DNA from: Spirometra erinaceieuropaei
Lineage: Eukaryota > Platyhelminthes > Cestoda > Diphyllobothriidea > Diphyllobothriidae
DNA length: 64,000 nucleotides
Direction: 5' to 3'
Assembly: GCA_902702965.1 (NCBI GenBank)
Contig: CACRXP010000224.1
Location: 372,325-436,324 of the forward strand
Under the pieces are notes generated by a model, which searched no databases, was not told the origin of the DNA, and worked only from the letters and a program-made list of their open reading frames with translations. Both the position numbers and the translations under genes were made by a program. This document shows positions 21,761 to 32,600 of the stretch, piece by piece (positions within the stretch are counted from its first letter, which is position 1; every line of letters starts with the position of its first letter).

Positions 21761-22694
21761 CAGTAAGTGGGCTAACTCATGAAATGTCAACCGAAATTCC
21801 AAAATGAATTTTTCTTTCGAAAAGATTAATTAAGAAGGGTTATACAACTTGTCAGCCCGCAACATAATTCTATAATATTTCGGTTACCTCAGGATGCCAG
21901 CCTTCGAATTAACTTCATTTCGGCTGCATGCAAAAATTACACTCTGTAAAAAATGACCACTTACGTAGCAGGCATTTTTCTCGTGGATTTTTGATGCCCC
22001 TAACTGTCTTATTGTACTTCGTCGAAAACATTTATAAAAATATTCATTCTTTCGATCATTCGGTAGATAAGTACGCCTCCTCCAATCTTATACTCGAAGG
22101 AAGGGTATACTTCGGTTTCCATAAACGTTTTCAATTCCCGAGTAATTTTGAATCCGCTGTACCTTTACACTTTCATTCAGGGTTTTCAAACTACAAGCCG
22201 CATATTATCCGCGTACGGAAAACCACGCATCTCCCAACGGTAACAAAGGGGAACCATATAGACTTCATCAAATTAAGCGGTAGATTTGATCCCGATCGTT
22301 AACTTTACAAGTTATGTTGGTAAATGCAGAGATGTGACGATTTTTGAACGTCCATTTCACGGTATATTAAAGTCCAACGGTTACAAACTTTTCTAAAGCC
22401 GAATTATGTCCTTACTTCGAGTATAAAATTAGAAGAAGACGTAATTATCTACCAAATGAGCAAAAAAATGGATATTTTTATGCATTGAATTTTTGCATAA
22501 TTAAAGATCAATGAGAAAAATTCATGCTACGTAAGTGCTCATTTTTCAAAGAACGTGGCTTTTGTATGCAGCCGGAAATAAGTTCGGTCGAAAGGCGGCA
22601 TCCTGAGGTAACTGAAATATTATAGAATTATACCGCAGACTGAATTCTTTTACAATCCTACTTACTTAACCTTTTCGAAACAAAAAACGCAGTT
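21761..22694. mobile_element. Foldback MITE, subfamily A, right end cut
   Basis: CAGTAAGTGGGCTAACTCAT starts after TA (21759-21760). The right terminal repeat stops at about 22694 in 'AACGCAGTTCGG' and passes straight into the tRNA-headed element at 22696. Either that element inserted into the MITE end or a rearrangement joined them. Confidence 0.78.
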
Positions 22695-22695
22695 C

Positions 22696-22990
22696 GGTTT
22701 CGTAGCGCGATCGGTGAACGCCCATCTACTATTGTATATACCTGATCGCAACCGACAGAACGGCAAGCCCGTGACTTATTGGTAATGACGTTGGACTTCT
22801 GACCAACAGGTTGTAGAATCAAGCTTAAGGGGACGCACACCTCGGGGTTAGATGTGGCTGGCTGACGACGGCTGATATGCCAGAAATGGCCATTCTAGTC
22901 TCACTCGTCTTTGTTGGTAGTCTTTCTGCCAATAATAACTGCGCTGGAATGAGGATGTCTATCACTGATCAAGCTGCGGGAATGGCTAAG
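22696..22990 (+). mobile_element. tRNA-headed short element (copy S9)
   Basis: 5' module GTAGCGCGATCGGTGAACGCC, head with degenerate boxes, core at 22856-22900, tail CTCGTCTTTGTTGG, then a further piece with CGCGGGCAGTTAC similar to the GCAGGCAGTCGC of S4/S5. The core keeps CTGACGA, GAA and ATGGCCAT. Stem I is GGCTGG with CTAGTC (one mismatch) and stem II is GGCT/TGCC. Confidence 0.75.
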
Positions 22991-23039
22991 CCTAGAGCCC
23001 TCGCGGGCAGTTACCTAACAGTTCGACCATCGACTTCGA

Positions 23040-23390
23040 CGATGTCTACCGAACAGGGTGAGAGCAGGCACAGTGGCTTGCGCAGCATCTGCAGCACTGT
23101 CTCCTCCTCCTCCCCCGCCCGTGCCCGGTGTCAAGACAGTCAGGAAGACCGGAGGTGGGAGAGGGCGCAGGTGGTTGGCGCGATCGGAGCGACTGCTAGG
23201 CGGGCTGCCACACCCGGCTCAGATTACACGGAGTGGGAGTGCCCTAAAAGTCATATTGCGAAGGAGCCATTGCAGCCCGACTCTCAGACCACCAGTCGGC
23301 CGCTCCATGCCAACACACGCTGGGCCGACTGCGAGTTCCAAGCTAACCCGTCAGTTGCAAACATTCTGGTAGTTCCCTAGCCACCAATAA
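23040..23390 (+). mobile_element. LINE 5'-region fragment
   Basis: Two overlapping frames (22877-23380 and 23058-23372) are open. The segment 23100-23220 recurs at 36060-36180 and, more weakly, at 27100-27190: each has a CTCC/CCC-rich start, then GTGTCAAGACAGTCAGGAAG-type sequence, then GAGGGCGCAGGTGG. One frame reads RARCQDSQEDRRWERAQVVG and the 36 kb copy RCQDSQKDRRRRRVQVAG. I recall this segment as widespread in tapeworm gene models derived from a non-LTR retrotransposon; that memory was not checked. Confidence 0.6.
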
Positions 23391-23399
23391 TAATATAGG

Positions 23400-23990
23400 A
23401 AGGAACAGAAGACGAAAATGCGATCATTGGGGCAAGAAATTTATTAGCCTGACGTTCCGGATTCTCACTCGAATCCATCATCAGAGACATGCGTAGATAA
23501 AGGTGATGGTGGCACAAGGAGTGCGGTATTTATAGCGCGTGGCTGTCGTGGGACAATATGCGCGCTGTAATTAAAAGCTCTCGCAATCACCGCTGGGGTC
23601 GTAATTGATGCAATGGTGGCATGTCAGTCCGAGTCCGAGTTGTTAATGACCTTGATTTCGTCATCCGTGCTGGATGCTGGTGTGATGATTGCTCGGCCAA
23701 TTGGTTCACTGTCACTGGGATAATTGCTCGCCCACGCCCTCCCCACTTGACTGATTCCCATGCCCAGGGAAAATCCCAGCACGGAATATGATACCGGGAG
23801 GTCATTGTGTTTGTTGGTGGATTGCTGGCCTGATAACCATGACTCGAGCAGCTCGCGGCTCACGCGGTTGTCATTCTTTGCGAGGATTTCGGCCTCTTGA
23901 AATTAGAAAATTTGGCCGGGTACTCTACCGATCACACACATCGCTCTGGAAAAATCTCACTGATCCTGCCCAGGAACGGAGGATTGGCTG
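23400..23990 (-). mobile_element. Penelope-like element 3' part (PLE-3)
   Basis: Minus strand: 23863-23624 encodes the C-terminal end after the GIY-YIG domain, beginning MSRELLESWLSGQQSTNK and running to a Ser/Asp-rich end, followed by a pseudo-LTR (23560-23420). The upstream RT is missing, as expected for 5' truncation. The hammerhead-like motif at 23447-23488 has good stem I (GTCT/AGGC) and stem II (GGATTC/GAATCC), but GAA is changed to GGA. Confidence 0.72.
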
Positions 23991-24884
23991 AATATCTACA
24001 ACAATGAGGCTTGTTTCAAAATTCGATATTCAACGGCAGTACCGGTACTTCAGCTTAAATTTCAAATGACAAGTGAAAATTGTTAGTTAAAAGGTTACCA
24101 GAATTCTAGGAATGATGGCTGCAAAATGCATTTTCCATTGCTTCAAATGTATACTTTCAAGATATTTACATGAACCCAAATGTCTGTTTTCGCACATTAA
24201 CTTTGTATTGCACGTAGGTCTATGTAGTTAGGTGGTCATTACGTTTGGAGACCAACGCTAAAAGTTTGAAAACAGTCACTTTATTTCTAAAAGGGAAACT
24301 GAGCAGAATTGCTCCTCCTTTGAGCTTAGGATTGGACTTAACTGAAACTTCTTTGCGAGTTTTTACTAACCTAAAGGACGCGTCCACTTTTAGTTATTCC
24401 GAGAGAAAACGCCCACTGTCAGTGACTCACCGACTAAAGGAGCCACTTTTTTTACTTACGGAAAAGGAAAATGAGCGACTTCTGCTTCGTTTGTAGAGCC
24501 CGAACAGTGTTGGCTTGAGGCCTTTGAGCAAAGATACACCACTGCGCAGCGGTAGTGAGTAAAGGACAGCTATGCATAAAGTTACGCGAAAGTTTCATGG
24601 GCGGATGACTATCTAATGGCAAACTGTCTAAACTGTATATGACGCACACGGCATGGCAGCAAGTCGGCTATGAGGCGTCGTGTGACATCAGTGTTTTAGT
24701 CGGCAACATTTGAATGAAATTTCCCTCCCTTCCAACAGATATTTATCGCAATTTCACCAAGGGGATTAGCTGATTTGAGGGTTGATTGATCGTCACCGCC
24801 GGAGACTTTAGTGTGGCTGATTAAGTGAAAAAGCTGAGTGAGGAATGGGTACTCCACACGTAGGTGCGATATTGAATACAGTTC
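23991..24884. other. Intronic sequence with no recognised feature
   Basis: An 83-codon frame at 24245-24496 is open but lacks recognisable features, splice sites or context. No repeat was recognised. Confidence 0.4.
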
Positions 24885-25210
24885 GTACTCTAGGTATGCA
24901 ACTGCGCTTGAGGGCTCTAGAATGACCCCCAGGGCACAACGGAACGAGCACCTCCCGTAAGCCGATCGATGAACAAACTTCCAGCCTGATGAATATTCCT
25001 GATTGTAACCGACAGGACCCGTGGTACAGCGCTCAACCCAGTGACCAAAAGTCACGGTTACGAATTCCTAGTGTTTCAAACTTGGGTCTGCATATGACTG
25101 GCTGATAACGGCCAATAAGCCTGAAGAAGTCGTTTCAGTATCACTTGCTTCCTCCGTACTGCTTTCAGCATAAATGTCATGGTCACCATGTGACTGCCTG
25201 CATGTGGTTT
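24885..25210 (+). mobile_element. tRNA-headed short element, diverged (copy S10)
   Basis: GGGCACAACGGAACGAGCAC (24930-24949) is the terminal module. The CCGTGGTACAGCGCTCAACC stretch is a damaged head, and GACTGGCTGATAACGGCCAATAAGCC follows near 25097. The core reads CTGATAA, with the invariant G8 changed, so it should be inactive. Confidence 0.68.
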
Positions 25211-26686
25211 AGATTGACCCCCGAGACACCGAGGGATGAAAATTACAGGATATTATGTTTGTTAAATCTACGTGCTTTGTCAGAACACATCGTAAATAAT
25301 ATTATTTCTCTTTTCCTTGATACAGACGGACACTGATCCGCCACACGAATAGCATTCTGTTTTCAGACTTGAAAGCCGACTCTCTCTCTCGCCTGTTTAG
25401 ACTGTTGGCCAATGTTTTTTAGTTATTCAACACGCACTGCTGATTGTAGCCTACTGGGCAGGGTATTAGGAATGGCACCATCTCTGCAGTCTAGCGTACT
25501 CTACATTCAGACAATAAAAAGTTTTCCAAAAAACTGTGACGTAATCCAGTTGGATTGATCATAATTTTTTATTTCAAGCATTCCTGTGCACCGAATCAGC
25601 GTCTTCGACTATGAATGCCATTAAACATCAGAATTAGGAAGCACACTTTCCTCTCTCATACAGTAAATAATTAGAATCTTTCCAGTCTTACATGTTGAGT
25701 AATTTAAGACCCCCAAATTCAAAGGGTTTATTAACTGGCAGGGTTTTCGGATTTTTTGTGACTAGAATTTGCACCATTGCTGCCAGCGCAAGTTTAAACG
25801 TCCGCCTGCGAACATGTTTTCATTTTTCGACCTAAGCCAATCAGACATTCTCACCAAGGTCACTTTGACAGGGTTCCGCATGCCGACCATCAGCCACTTA
25901 AGAATGTGTCGTTTCTTTCCTGGGAGGACATTTGCCCGGAATATGGCGGTTAGTCTAACTGCTGACATTCACATTTGTCGCGAAAGAATGCACAAGTGCA
26001 TTGGCTTGCCATATTCATAGACATTAATTCACACGAAAAAGACTGATCTATGGCTGCCCCAACCACCAGCACTGGAATAGTTCCCCAGATCGCGTATTAT
26101 ACGAGTGGTTTTAGGCTGTATTGTTTACTCTCTCCCTAGTTATAACACTTGAAGTTCTTTCAAATTAACGTACCACCTAATCGTCCCTGGTCCCTTCACC
26201 CTGAAATTATTTTTAAACGTACTGTATACGCCGCTCTGTGTCGCTTTCTGGCACTGAACACTTCAGACTTCATAATACCTCATATTGCCTCCCGCGAATG
26301 TACTGAGTTGTCTGTATACCCGAACGCGAAAGAAAATATGCCTCGTTCGTCCCCCCGTAGACTTTTTCTGTCTTTCTGGTAGTAACTTAGGGCAACGTCC
26401 AGCTGGACGTGTGCCGTAAGTGTTTACGATTGTAGTTGGGGGCTCACGCAAACTTACCATGGTTCAGCTAGCATATGCCGTAGGCATATGCTGACCCCTT
26501 CATGGCTCAGAGCGGCAAAAGGTATTTTTAGAGAGGTGAGTAGCTATAAGTCCAGCCAATCCCTCGAGGACCTCAACCTTTCTGATCCCACTATCTGCTC
26601 CACCACGGTTGGTATCACATATACCGTGGTTCTAACGAATACGTGCGATGATAGTTTGACCGTCGTCAACAGAGGTAAAACGTGTT
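25211..26686. other. Intronic sequence with a short palindrome, otherwise unrecognised
   Basis: AGCATATGCC and GGCATATGCT around a GTA centre form a perfect palindrome at 26470-26492. No genes or recurrent repeats were recognised; the frames at 25769-26020 and 26149-26382 are unsupported. Confidence 0.4.
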
Positions 26687-26985
26687 TATGTAGTCCCACG
26701 TCATGGGCACAATTCTGTGGGGGTTGGGGTTATTGGTCAGGTTTAGATGTAAAGGTTTGAGGTAGAATTAAGGGCAAGGGGTTAGAGTTGGAGTCACGGT
26801 TAGGGCAACTATTTCTCAACCACCTAAAAGTACAACCGCGCATTCCCCTTAGCATTTATTTTGCATACACCTACTTGGCCTCGTCGCCTGGGCGTTCCCC
26901 GACCCAAGCTGTAAAAACCCCTATTACTACCGGTTCCGTATTACAAGTGGCTGGGGTTTGTTTACCCAGGTGGGGCTACATAACC
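26687..26985. repeat. TTAGGG-like block between short inverted repeats
   Basis: TATGTAGTCCCAC near 26687 faces GTGGGGCTACATA near 26969 (12 of 13 pair). The left half holds GGGGTTGGGGTTATT and GGTTAGGG variants. A comparable arrangement with different inverted ends is at 35620-35770. It may be a small non-autonomous element. Confidence 0.45.
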
Positions 26986-27069
26986 CCATCTGACCGTCAC
27001 CGTCTGTGACCACCGTGTGTCCCAAGACGAGGCTGATAGAGAGACTCTGACTTTTGCGTGAATTGACTT

Positions 27070-27236
27070 CAGTAATGGTGGACTGGCACTGTATCCGCTG
27101 CACTCACTCCCACTCACCATCCTTCACCCCGTGATAAGACAGTGTCAAGAAGACGCGAGGCGGGCTAGGGCGCAACAGGTGTACCACTATTGCATATAAT
27201 AATGGTACTACTGCCACTACTGCTGCTGCTGCTACG
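27070..27236 (+). repeat. LINE 5' fragment and CTG microsatellite
   Basis: 27100-27190 is a third, weaker copy of the LINE 5' segment seen at 23.1 and 36.1 kb (CAGTGTCAAGAAGACGCGAG, then GGGCGCAACAGG). It is followed by (CTG)n-like sequence at about 27210-27234. Confidence 0.5.
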
Positions 27237-28139
27237 AGTGTCAGTTCTGTTCGGGGGCGGGTTTTGGTTGGTCTCCGCTGGACAAACTAAACGTTGAGCC
27301 AAATATATTTCAGTTGCTTCCTTGTGTTCTACCCTTCAGTGGAAAAAAATACATAAGTATGCACAAAGGAGAAACAAGGGGGAAGGGAGAGGTCTGATTC
27401 AGCGTCCGCCCCACCCCGTCCCCAGCAACATCATCCACCTCCCGCTTTCCCCACATCAAAGTCCTGTCGTCTGTTTTTTCGTTGCGCCTTCCAGTGGAGG
27501 GGGACGAGAAGGCCAACCCCTGGGCGTAACCCAGAGTTCACATTTGAGCAGGGGTGGAGGTCGTCCAGACTGAAATATTTATGTGCTCGTCGGCGGCAGT
27601 CACTGTGAGGATGGTGAGTAGTCAGGCGAAAAAAAGAGAGAGAAAGGGACAGCGACAGGATAGCGCGGCTCAAAATGACAGGAGTTTTTTGGGGAATCAC
27701 AAGGGACTCATTTTTACCTGCAATTAGATATTTATATAAATGAGAGCGGCCGTTGACAACCGCAGCGGCAGTGAGCGAATCCAAACGAATCCTCATTTAG
27801 AATTTAGAAACCAACCCAGCTGAGCATCTCCACGAATTGCGATATACATTCTTCTGCCAAGTCCCAAACGTCGTTGCCTGGACAATGCAGTGTGCTTTTC
27901 CTCGAACAGACTCATGAAGTTATTTTTCTTTGCAGCAAAAATTGAGAAAAACAACCACAATTATCGTCATTTGAAGCGTCTTTCGGGTCATTGACACCGT
28001 TGAGTAAAATTTATGAAAAACAACCCCAAATTTACAAGATGCACTGAAATAAATGGGGAAGAAAGGAGTTGCCTTCCCACTATTTGTTGTCTGCAAAAAT
28101 CAAATGCAGTCTGTGCTCGTCTGGAAGCTAATTCATTTG
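27237..28139. other. Intronic sequence with no recognised feature
   Basis: A 121-codon minus frame (27796-27431) and shorter ones are open without recognisable motifs. Nothing else was recognised. Confidence 0.4.
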
Positions 28140-28560
28140 TAAGAATTGTTCGCAGTGGGCCTGAATTTCGAGAGATTAGCCCGGGGTTTTGAAAGGCGTC
28201 AGTCTTCAGCATGGACGTTGAAGACAATGTGATTATTTCTAACGAATTCTTTAAGTAAATCAGTAATTTAAAGGGGGGGATAGCTACCAATGTAAACTTT
28301 CTGCTGTTACGATGCGAATTCTCTAATTAGTTTAGATAATGAGTGTAGAAACCATTCAGCTTGGGTTTGTGTTTCAAGAGATTATCCCGAGATTTTGGGA
28401 TGCGTCAATTTTCTGCATGATGTGAAGAGAACATAATTATTTCTACCGGGAATTTTACACATGAATTTATTATAATCTGCACTTTAGGGAGGCGGGGTAC
28501 TTACCTACGTGAACGTTCTGCCTTTGCGATTCGAATACCCTGATAAGCTTCGATAATGTC
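28140..28560 (+). repeat. Diverged tandem duplication, period about 210 bp
   Basis: Unit 1 (about 28150-28345) and unit 2 (about 28360-28560) share, in order, CGAGAGATTAGCCCGG / CAAGAGATTATCCCGA, the TTTTG..GGCGTCAGTCTTC / TTTTGGGATGCGTCAATTTTC stretch, ATTATTTCTA followed by AATT, then GAACGTTCTGC / TAAACTTTCTGC, GATGCGAATTC / GATTCGAATAC and TTCGATAATG / TTAGATAATG. It is an old duplication, not seen elsewhere in the window. Confidence 0.7.
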
Positions 28561-28756
28561 TTTAAGGTTTGACATTTAGCAGGAGCGGGCCTAACGAGGT
28601 CCGGCCATCTGTGTATCCAGCATTGAGAGGCTTAGAAATGCCCGGGAGTGTGTTGGGCAACCTACTGATCCAACCGCATTAAGGAACTCTACGGATGAAG
28701 GACAAAGTCGCTGCTAGGTCAGCGATGCTGTGTCCATGAAAAATCTGCAGAAAATA

Positions 28757-29573
28757 CAGGTGTGTTAGCTCATAAAATGTTAGACGAAATTCTGAAATGC
28801 GTTTTTGTTTCTAAAAGGTTACTTAGGTATGGTTTTAACATTTGTCATTATGCAGCATAATTCTATAATAATTCAATTACTGCGGTATGCTGGTTTTCGA
28901 AAGAACATCTAACTGGCCCCATGCAAAAACCACACTCTAAAAAAATAACTACTTATTTAGCATTCGGGACTTTTAAATTCCATGAAATGACCGTTCATAA
29001 ATCGTCATATCATTGCATTTACCAATGAGGCTTGTAAAGTCAACAATATGGATCAAATCCACTAGCAAATTTTATGAACCCTATATGGTCCCCCTTTATT
29101 ACCGTAGAGAAATGTGCGGATTTCCGTACGCAGAAAATATACGGCATGTAAGTTGGAAACCCTGGATCCAAGTGTGACGGTAGAGCGGATTCAAAATCAA
29201 TAGGAAATCGGAAACCCTTTTTTAAAACAAATTATGTCCCTTCCTCGAGCACAAAATTAAAATAAGACGTAATTGTCTGGTGAATGGGCAAAGACTGATT
29301 ATTTTTATGCATGTTTACCATGAAATATAATTGAACTTTTAGTGGCACAGAAAATCAATGAGAAAACTTCACGCTACACAGGCAGTCATGTTTCACAGTG
29401 TAGTTTTTGCATGCAGCTAAAAGGATGTTTATTTGAAAGCCAGCATCCTGGGGTAACTAAAATATTAATGTTTTAGGTCGATTAGTTTTGCAAGTCTACT
29501 TAATTAATTATTTCGAAACGAAAACGCTTTGCGGAAATTCGGGGGATATTTCATGAGTTAGGCTCACCTACTG
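28757..29573. mobile_element. Foldback MITE, subfamily A, complete but internally deleted
   Basis: TA at 28755-28756 and 29574-29575 flank an 817-bp element whose right end is the typical CACCTACTG. The left half lost about 150 bp near 28965, where the sequence jumps from 'TTATTTAGCATTCGG' to 'GACTTTTAAATTCCATG'. Confidence 0.82.
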
Positions 29574-29699
29574 TACAATTTGAGCCCTTTTGAAGAGTTT
29601 GCTTGGCAGTGTGTGTAGTCTAGAAAGAATTTTATGGATGTTAAACTTGTGCTCAACATGCTACAATATTTTTTTTCCGCGACCACGCAATTCGAATTA

Positions 29700-30020
29700 C
29701 GTAACGTAATACATGAAACATTGGTCGAAATTCGGAAAGATGATTTCGGTCGACAAAATCACTTAGATGGGGTTTTGAGAAAAACCGTCGTGCGGTATAA
29801 TTCCGTGGTATTTATTCGGTCCGAATGCCGACGTTTGAATGCGCGCGCCCCCGGTCGCCTGCAAAAACACTTCTTACATATAACTATATAAGTAGTATGA
29901 GTTTCCTTTGATTTTCAATTTTCTCATGAATCCAGACATGTTTGATGAAAAGGATTCACAAAATGTACCTCTTCTTTTACTGATTTTCGGGTGACCTACG
30001 ATTTCTTGAATTTTTCTACA
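29700..30020 (+). mobile_element. Strongly diverged MITE left half
   Basis: ACATGAAACATTGGTCGAAATTC near 29711 and GCCGACGTTTGAATGCGC near 29827 follow the same order as the MITE left half, as do the CTGCAAAAACAC segment near 29858 and GATTTTCAATTTTCTCATG near 29909. Similarity is weak. The 85-codon frame at 29634-29891 is inside it and unsupported. Confidence 0.45.
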
Positions 30021-30259
30021 GGACGAAGGCAAACGTTTTCATTGCGACCGCGGATGTGCATTGAAAAAAACGTCTTATTTACCGTCTATAAAGGTTACTT
30101 GTAAAGCGCACGACGTAGTCTACTCTGCTGCAAACTTTTACATTGTTTCTAAAATCGGGTCGGGTAGTAATGCTGACCCATATTACATGAGCAATAAAGC
30201 GCAACCGCGCAAACAAGGAAGAAGGCGTCAAGTTATATATTTCTCTCTTATTTCTTAAT

Positions 30260-30555
30260 GTTCGTCCAGTCGGCGCTCTTACACGTAAATTTATCGGAGG
30301 TTTTGGCTGCCTTTTCGCACTATTAGGTGTCAGGTCATGAGGCGGAAGGACCTAACGTCACAGTTGGAAACACCTGGAATCGTTTACCGGATCTGGCACA
30401 GTTGTGGACAAAGTAACTACATCGGCGAAACCTTAAAACTACTCCAGACGCGGATGTCTGAGCACGATACCGGTCACGCCTTCAAGCACGACGTGACCAA
30501 TATTCTTGCGAACGATGATAACCGTGGTATCCTTAGACTACTCGAGTCGTAACTT
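30260..30555 (+). pseudogene. PLE GIY-YIG endonuclease fragment, plus strand
   Basis: The frame 30337-30552 (72 codons) reads GIVYRIWHSCGQSNYIGETLKL, the start of a GIY-YIG domain: the GIVY strand, then SNYIGET. It continues QTRMSEHDTGHAFKHD. Compared with the copy at 47759-47538, about 18 residues between SEH and DTGHAF are missing as a clean in-frame deletion. There is no upstream RT, and the frame stops right after LLES. Confidence 0.7.
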
Positions 30556-30621
30556 TCTTATTCCCGGCCAACTACTAAGTGCACTGACCTCTCCGCTCCA
30601 TATTCTGCGCTGAGACCTTGC

Positions 30622-30880
30622 TTAGACAAAGTAGTTAGCCCCGGAGGGATTACTCAGATGGTCACTATTTCTCGAGTCGGCGTCGGTGAGCCAGATTGCC
30701 AAGCCTCCCCCTACGGATGACGTAATGAGGATGATTATCAACTCGACTGCGGGCAACTAGGACATTATCCCACCATCCCAAAACACCTGAGATGAAGCCG
30801 GGTGCCGATACTTGTAACAGACATGTAGCCGCATAACAAATGTATACTGCAACACGTGGTCAGTCAGACAGTTTGAAAAA
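30622..30880. repeat. Direct repeat D1 flanking a PLE tail
   Basis: This stretch matches 31225-31470 in order and orientation: GAACCAGATTGCC-type sequence, GATGACGTAATG / GATGATGTACTG, ATTATCAACTCGACTGCGGG / AATTATCAACTTGACTGCGAG, CATTATCCCACCA / AAATTATCCCACCA, and GGTCAGTCAGAC / GGCCAGCCAGAC. The two copies are about 600 bp apart and bracket a minus-strand PLE tail, suggesting a second pair of pseudo-LTRs. Confidence 0.7.
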
Positions 30881-30899
30881 TGTGTAGGGCTCAACGGAG

Positions 30900-31224
30900 C
30901 AGAGGGGCTGCATTGCTGACGTTTCAGAGCGTTTTGTGCAAAAGTCTACCGGAATTGTAAATAATCGGCCAGGTTGGCTGACCTTGGACGATCGATTTTT
31001 CTTTTTTTGCTGCCGTTGCCTTCTGGCCGTTGGTTGGGCGTCTTAGTGGCCTCCAGCCTTGTGTGTCGCCACCTCGTTGGGGGATGGGGGAGGTTGTCGG
31101 TTGCACCTGTATTCCCCTTTCGGGTGAATTAGTCGACGGGCCGTGTTTCCTCGGTATTTCCGAGTTCCATATGACCGTCTTATCCTGTTCATGTCACTGT
31201 ACTGAGACGCTGCCTTGGCAACGT
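30900..31224 (-). mobile_element. PLE C-terminal tail, same subfamily as 51.1 kb
   Basis: The stretch is collinear with 51170-51430: TGCTGACGTTTCAGAGC against TGGCTGACGTTTCGAGGAGC, GTGGCCTCCAGCCTTGTGTG against GTGGCCTCCTGTATTGTATG, and GTCGACGGGCCGTGTTTCC against GTCGACAGGCCGTGTTTTC. The minus-strand frame 31399-31043 includes RIRRSYGTRKYRG, related to the 51 kb C-terminus. The hammerhead-like 3' part CTGAAACGTCAGC lies at about 30915-30928 (minus). Confidence 0.65.
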
Positions 31225-31470
31225 AATTAGCCACACGGAGTGCGCTGGAATGGCCACTGGTCCTCGAGCCATCGCCGCTGAACCAGATGGCCCAATCACC
31301 GCAAGAGATGATGTACTGGTGGCAATTATCAACTTGACTGCGAGCAATTAGGAAATTATCCCACCACACGCAACCACCTGCGGTGAACGTGGACGCCAAT
31401 AATCATTGCATACATGTAAGGGCTTAGCAACTGAACACCGGAACACCTGGCCAGCCAGACCATTATCGCA
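31225..31470. repeat. Direct repeat D2 flanking a PLE tail
   Basis: Partner of 30622-30880. It also continues the minus frame that runs into the PLE tail, so the repeat may include part of the coding end in one copy. Confidence 0.65.
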
Positions 31471-31529
31471 CCTCAGGTAGATATCTGAGGTGTTTCCGGA
31501 AGCCGCCAATTTTGACTTGGTGAATACGG

Positions 31530-31700
31530 CATAGCAAAAACCTGTGCCACCCCCTACCGTTATTTGGTTCTGACATTGGTGCTGGATTCGGGTGAGGACA
31601 TGAGACGGGAGGTTAACAAAGGTCTTATTCTCGCGATCATGTCTCTGTCTTCACAACTGCTCTCCGGAACCCGCCTGTTCGTTACTATTGGTAAATTGTT
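31530..31700 (+). repeat. Solo PLE pseudo-LTR fragment, plus orientation
   Basis: GGTGCTGGATTCGGGTGAGG, followed by ACGGGAGGTTAACAAAGGTC, then CTTCACAACTGCTCTCCGG, matches the order of 42410-42510. The hammerhead-like motif (about 31575-31615) has lost its CTGATGA. Confidence 0.6.
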
Positions 31701-31719
31701 AGGGTTTTTGAAAGGAACG

Positions 31720-32020
31720 AGATCTGTTAATCGAAATGTTAATGAAAGAGCTGGTTTTACACGTGAATTTTACATAAACTGCGCCGGCGATGTGGTGCAC
31801 GACAGGTTCCACATCATACTTCTTCCTAATTATGTGGCCAAAGCGTTCGACCGTAATATATATTGAGGAAGGGTCACTAGCTCACTCTGTTTCCTGCTCC
31901 GTACTGCTTTTTTTAAACGTTACTGGCCGACGTTATCCCATAATTCTGAGCGTAGCGGAACTTAACAACTTGCGAGCCCTTAGCTTCGGCCCCTTTTGCC
32001 AACATTCTGCTAGCGGTTTT
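31720..32020 (+). repeat. Dispersed repeat R2, uninterrupted copy
   Basis: This is the plus-strand counterpart of the split copy at 15557-16700. It gives the pre-insertion state: the CGACCGTAATATATATTGAGG junction near 31849 is where the other copy carries about 820 bp of inverted tRNA-headed elements. The two frames here (31564-31866 and 31790-32053) are not supported as genes. Confidence 0.68.
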
Positions 32021-32289
32021 AGCTTAATTCTTAACCTCGAATTGGTCGGGTGAATATTTGCTTTCCAAAGCGATTTGTACACTGTATCAACCCTTGCCCT
32101 GATCACCAGTGTGCCCGTGTTCGAGTCGCTGTCCTGTCCATGTATTTATTGCCAACATACCAATCAAGCCTATGATTAATTAGCACAGCCTAGAGTTTCA
32201 TAAACTACTGGGCAACTAAGAAGTCGGTATTTTTGCGATCGAAGTTGTAGTCTACACGGAACCTCGCGAGGCATCTCGAAACACATGTA

Positions 32290-32600
32290 ATTGCCTGCCG
32301 AAAGAGCAAAAGAACGAAAATTTTCACGCATGTGTTCTATGAAATATAATTAAACATTTAGGACCATGGAAAATCAATGAGAAAAGTTCATGCTACGTAT
32401 GTAGCCGTTTTTTACGGAGTGTAGTTTTCGCATGCAGTCGGAAGGAAGTTCATTTGAAAGCCGACATCCTGGGGTAACTTAAAATTGTATAGAATTATGT
32501 TGCAGACTGTCCTATTTTACATACTACGTTATTAATCTTTTCGAATCGAAAGCGCATTTCGGAATATCAGTTGACATTTCATGAGTTTGCCCACCTACTA
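32290..32600 (+). mobile_element. Foldback MITE, subfamily A, right-end fragment
   Basis: Starts near 'GCCGAAAGAGCAAAAGAACG', includes 'GAAAATCAATGAGAAAAGTT', and ends with TTTGCCCACCTACTA followed by TAGG. The left half is absent. Confidence 0.78.

Noticed and set aside
22877..23380. A 167-codon gene
   Set aside because: Its first part is tail of a tRNA-headed element and its second part is a LINE segment found again at 36 kb.
24245..24496. An 83-codon plus-strand gene
   Set aside because: No family features, no splice or promoter context, inside a probable intron.
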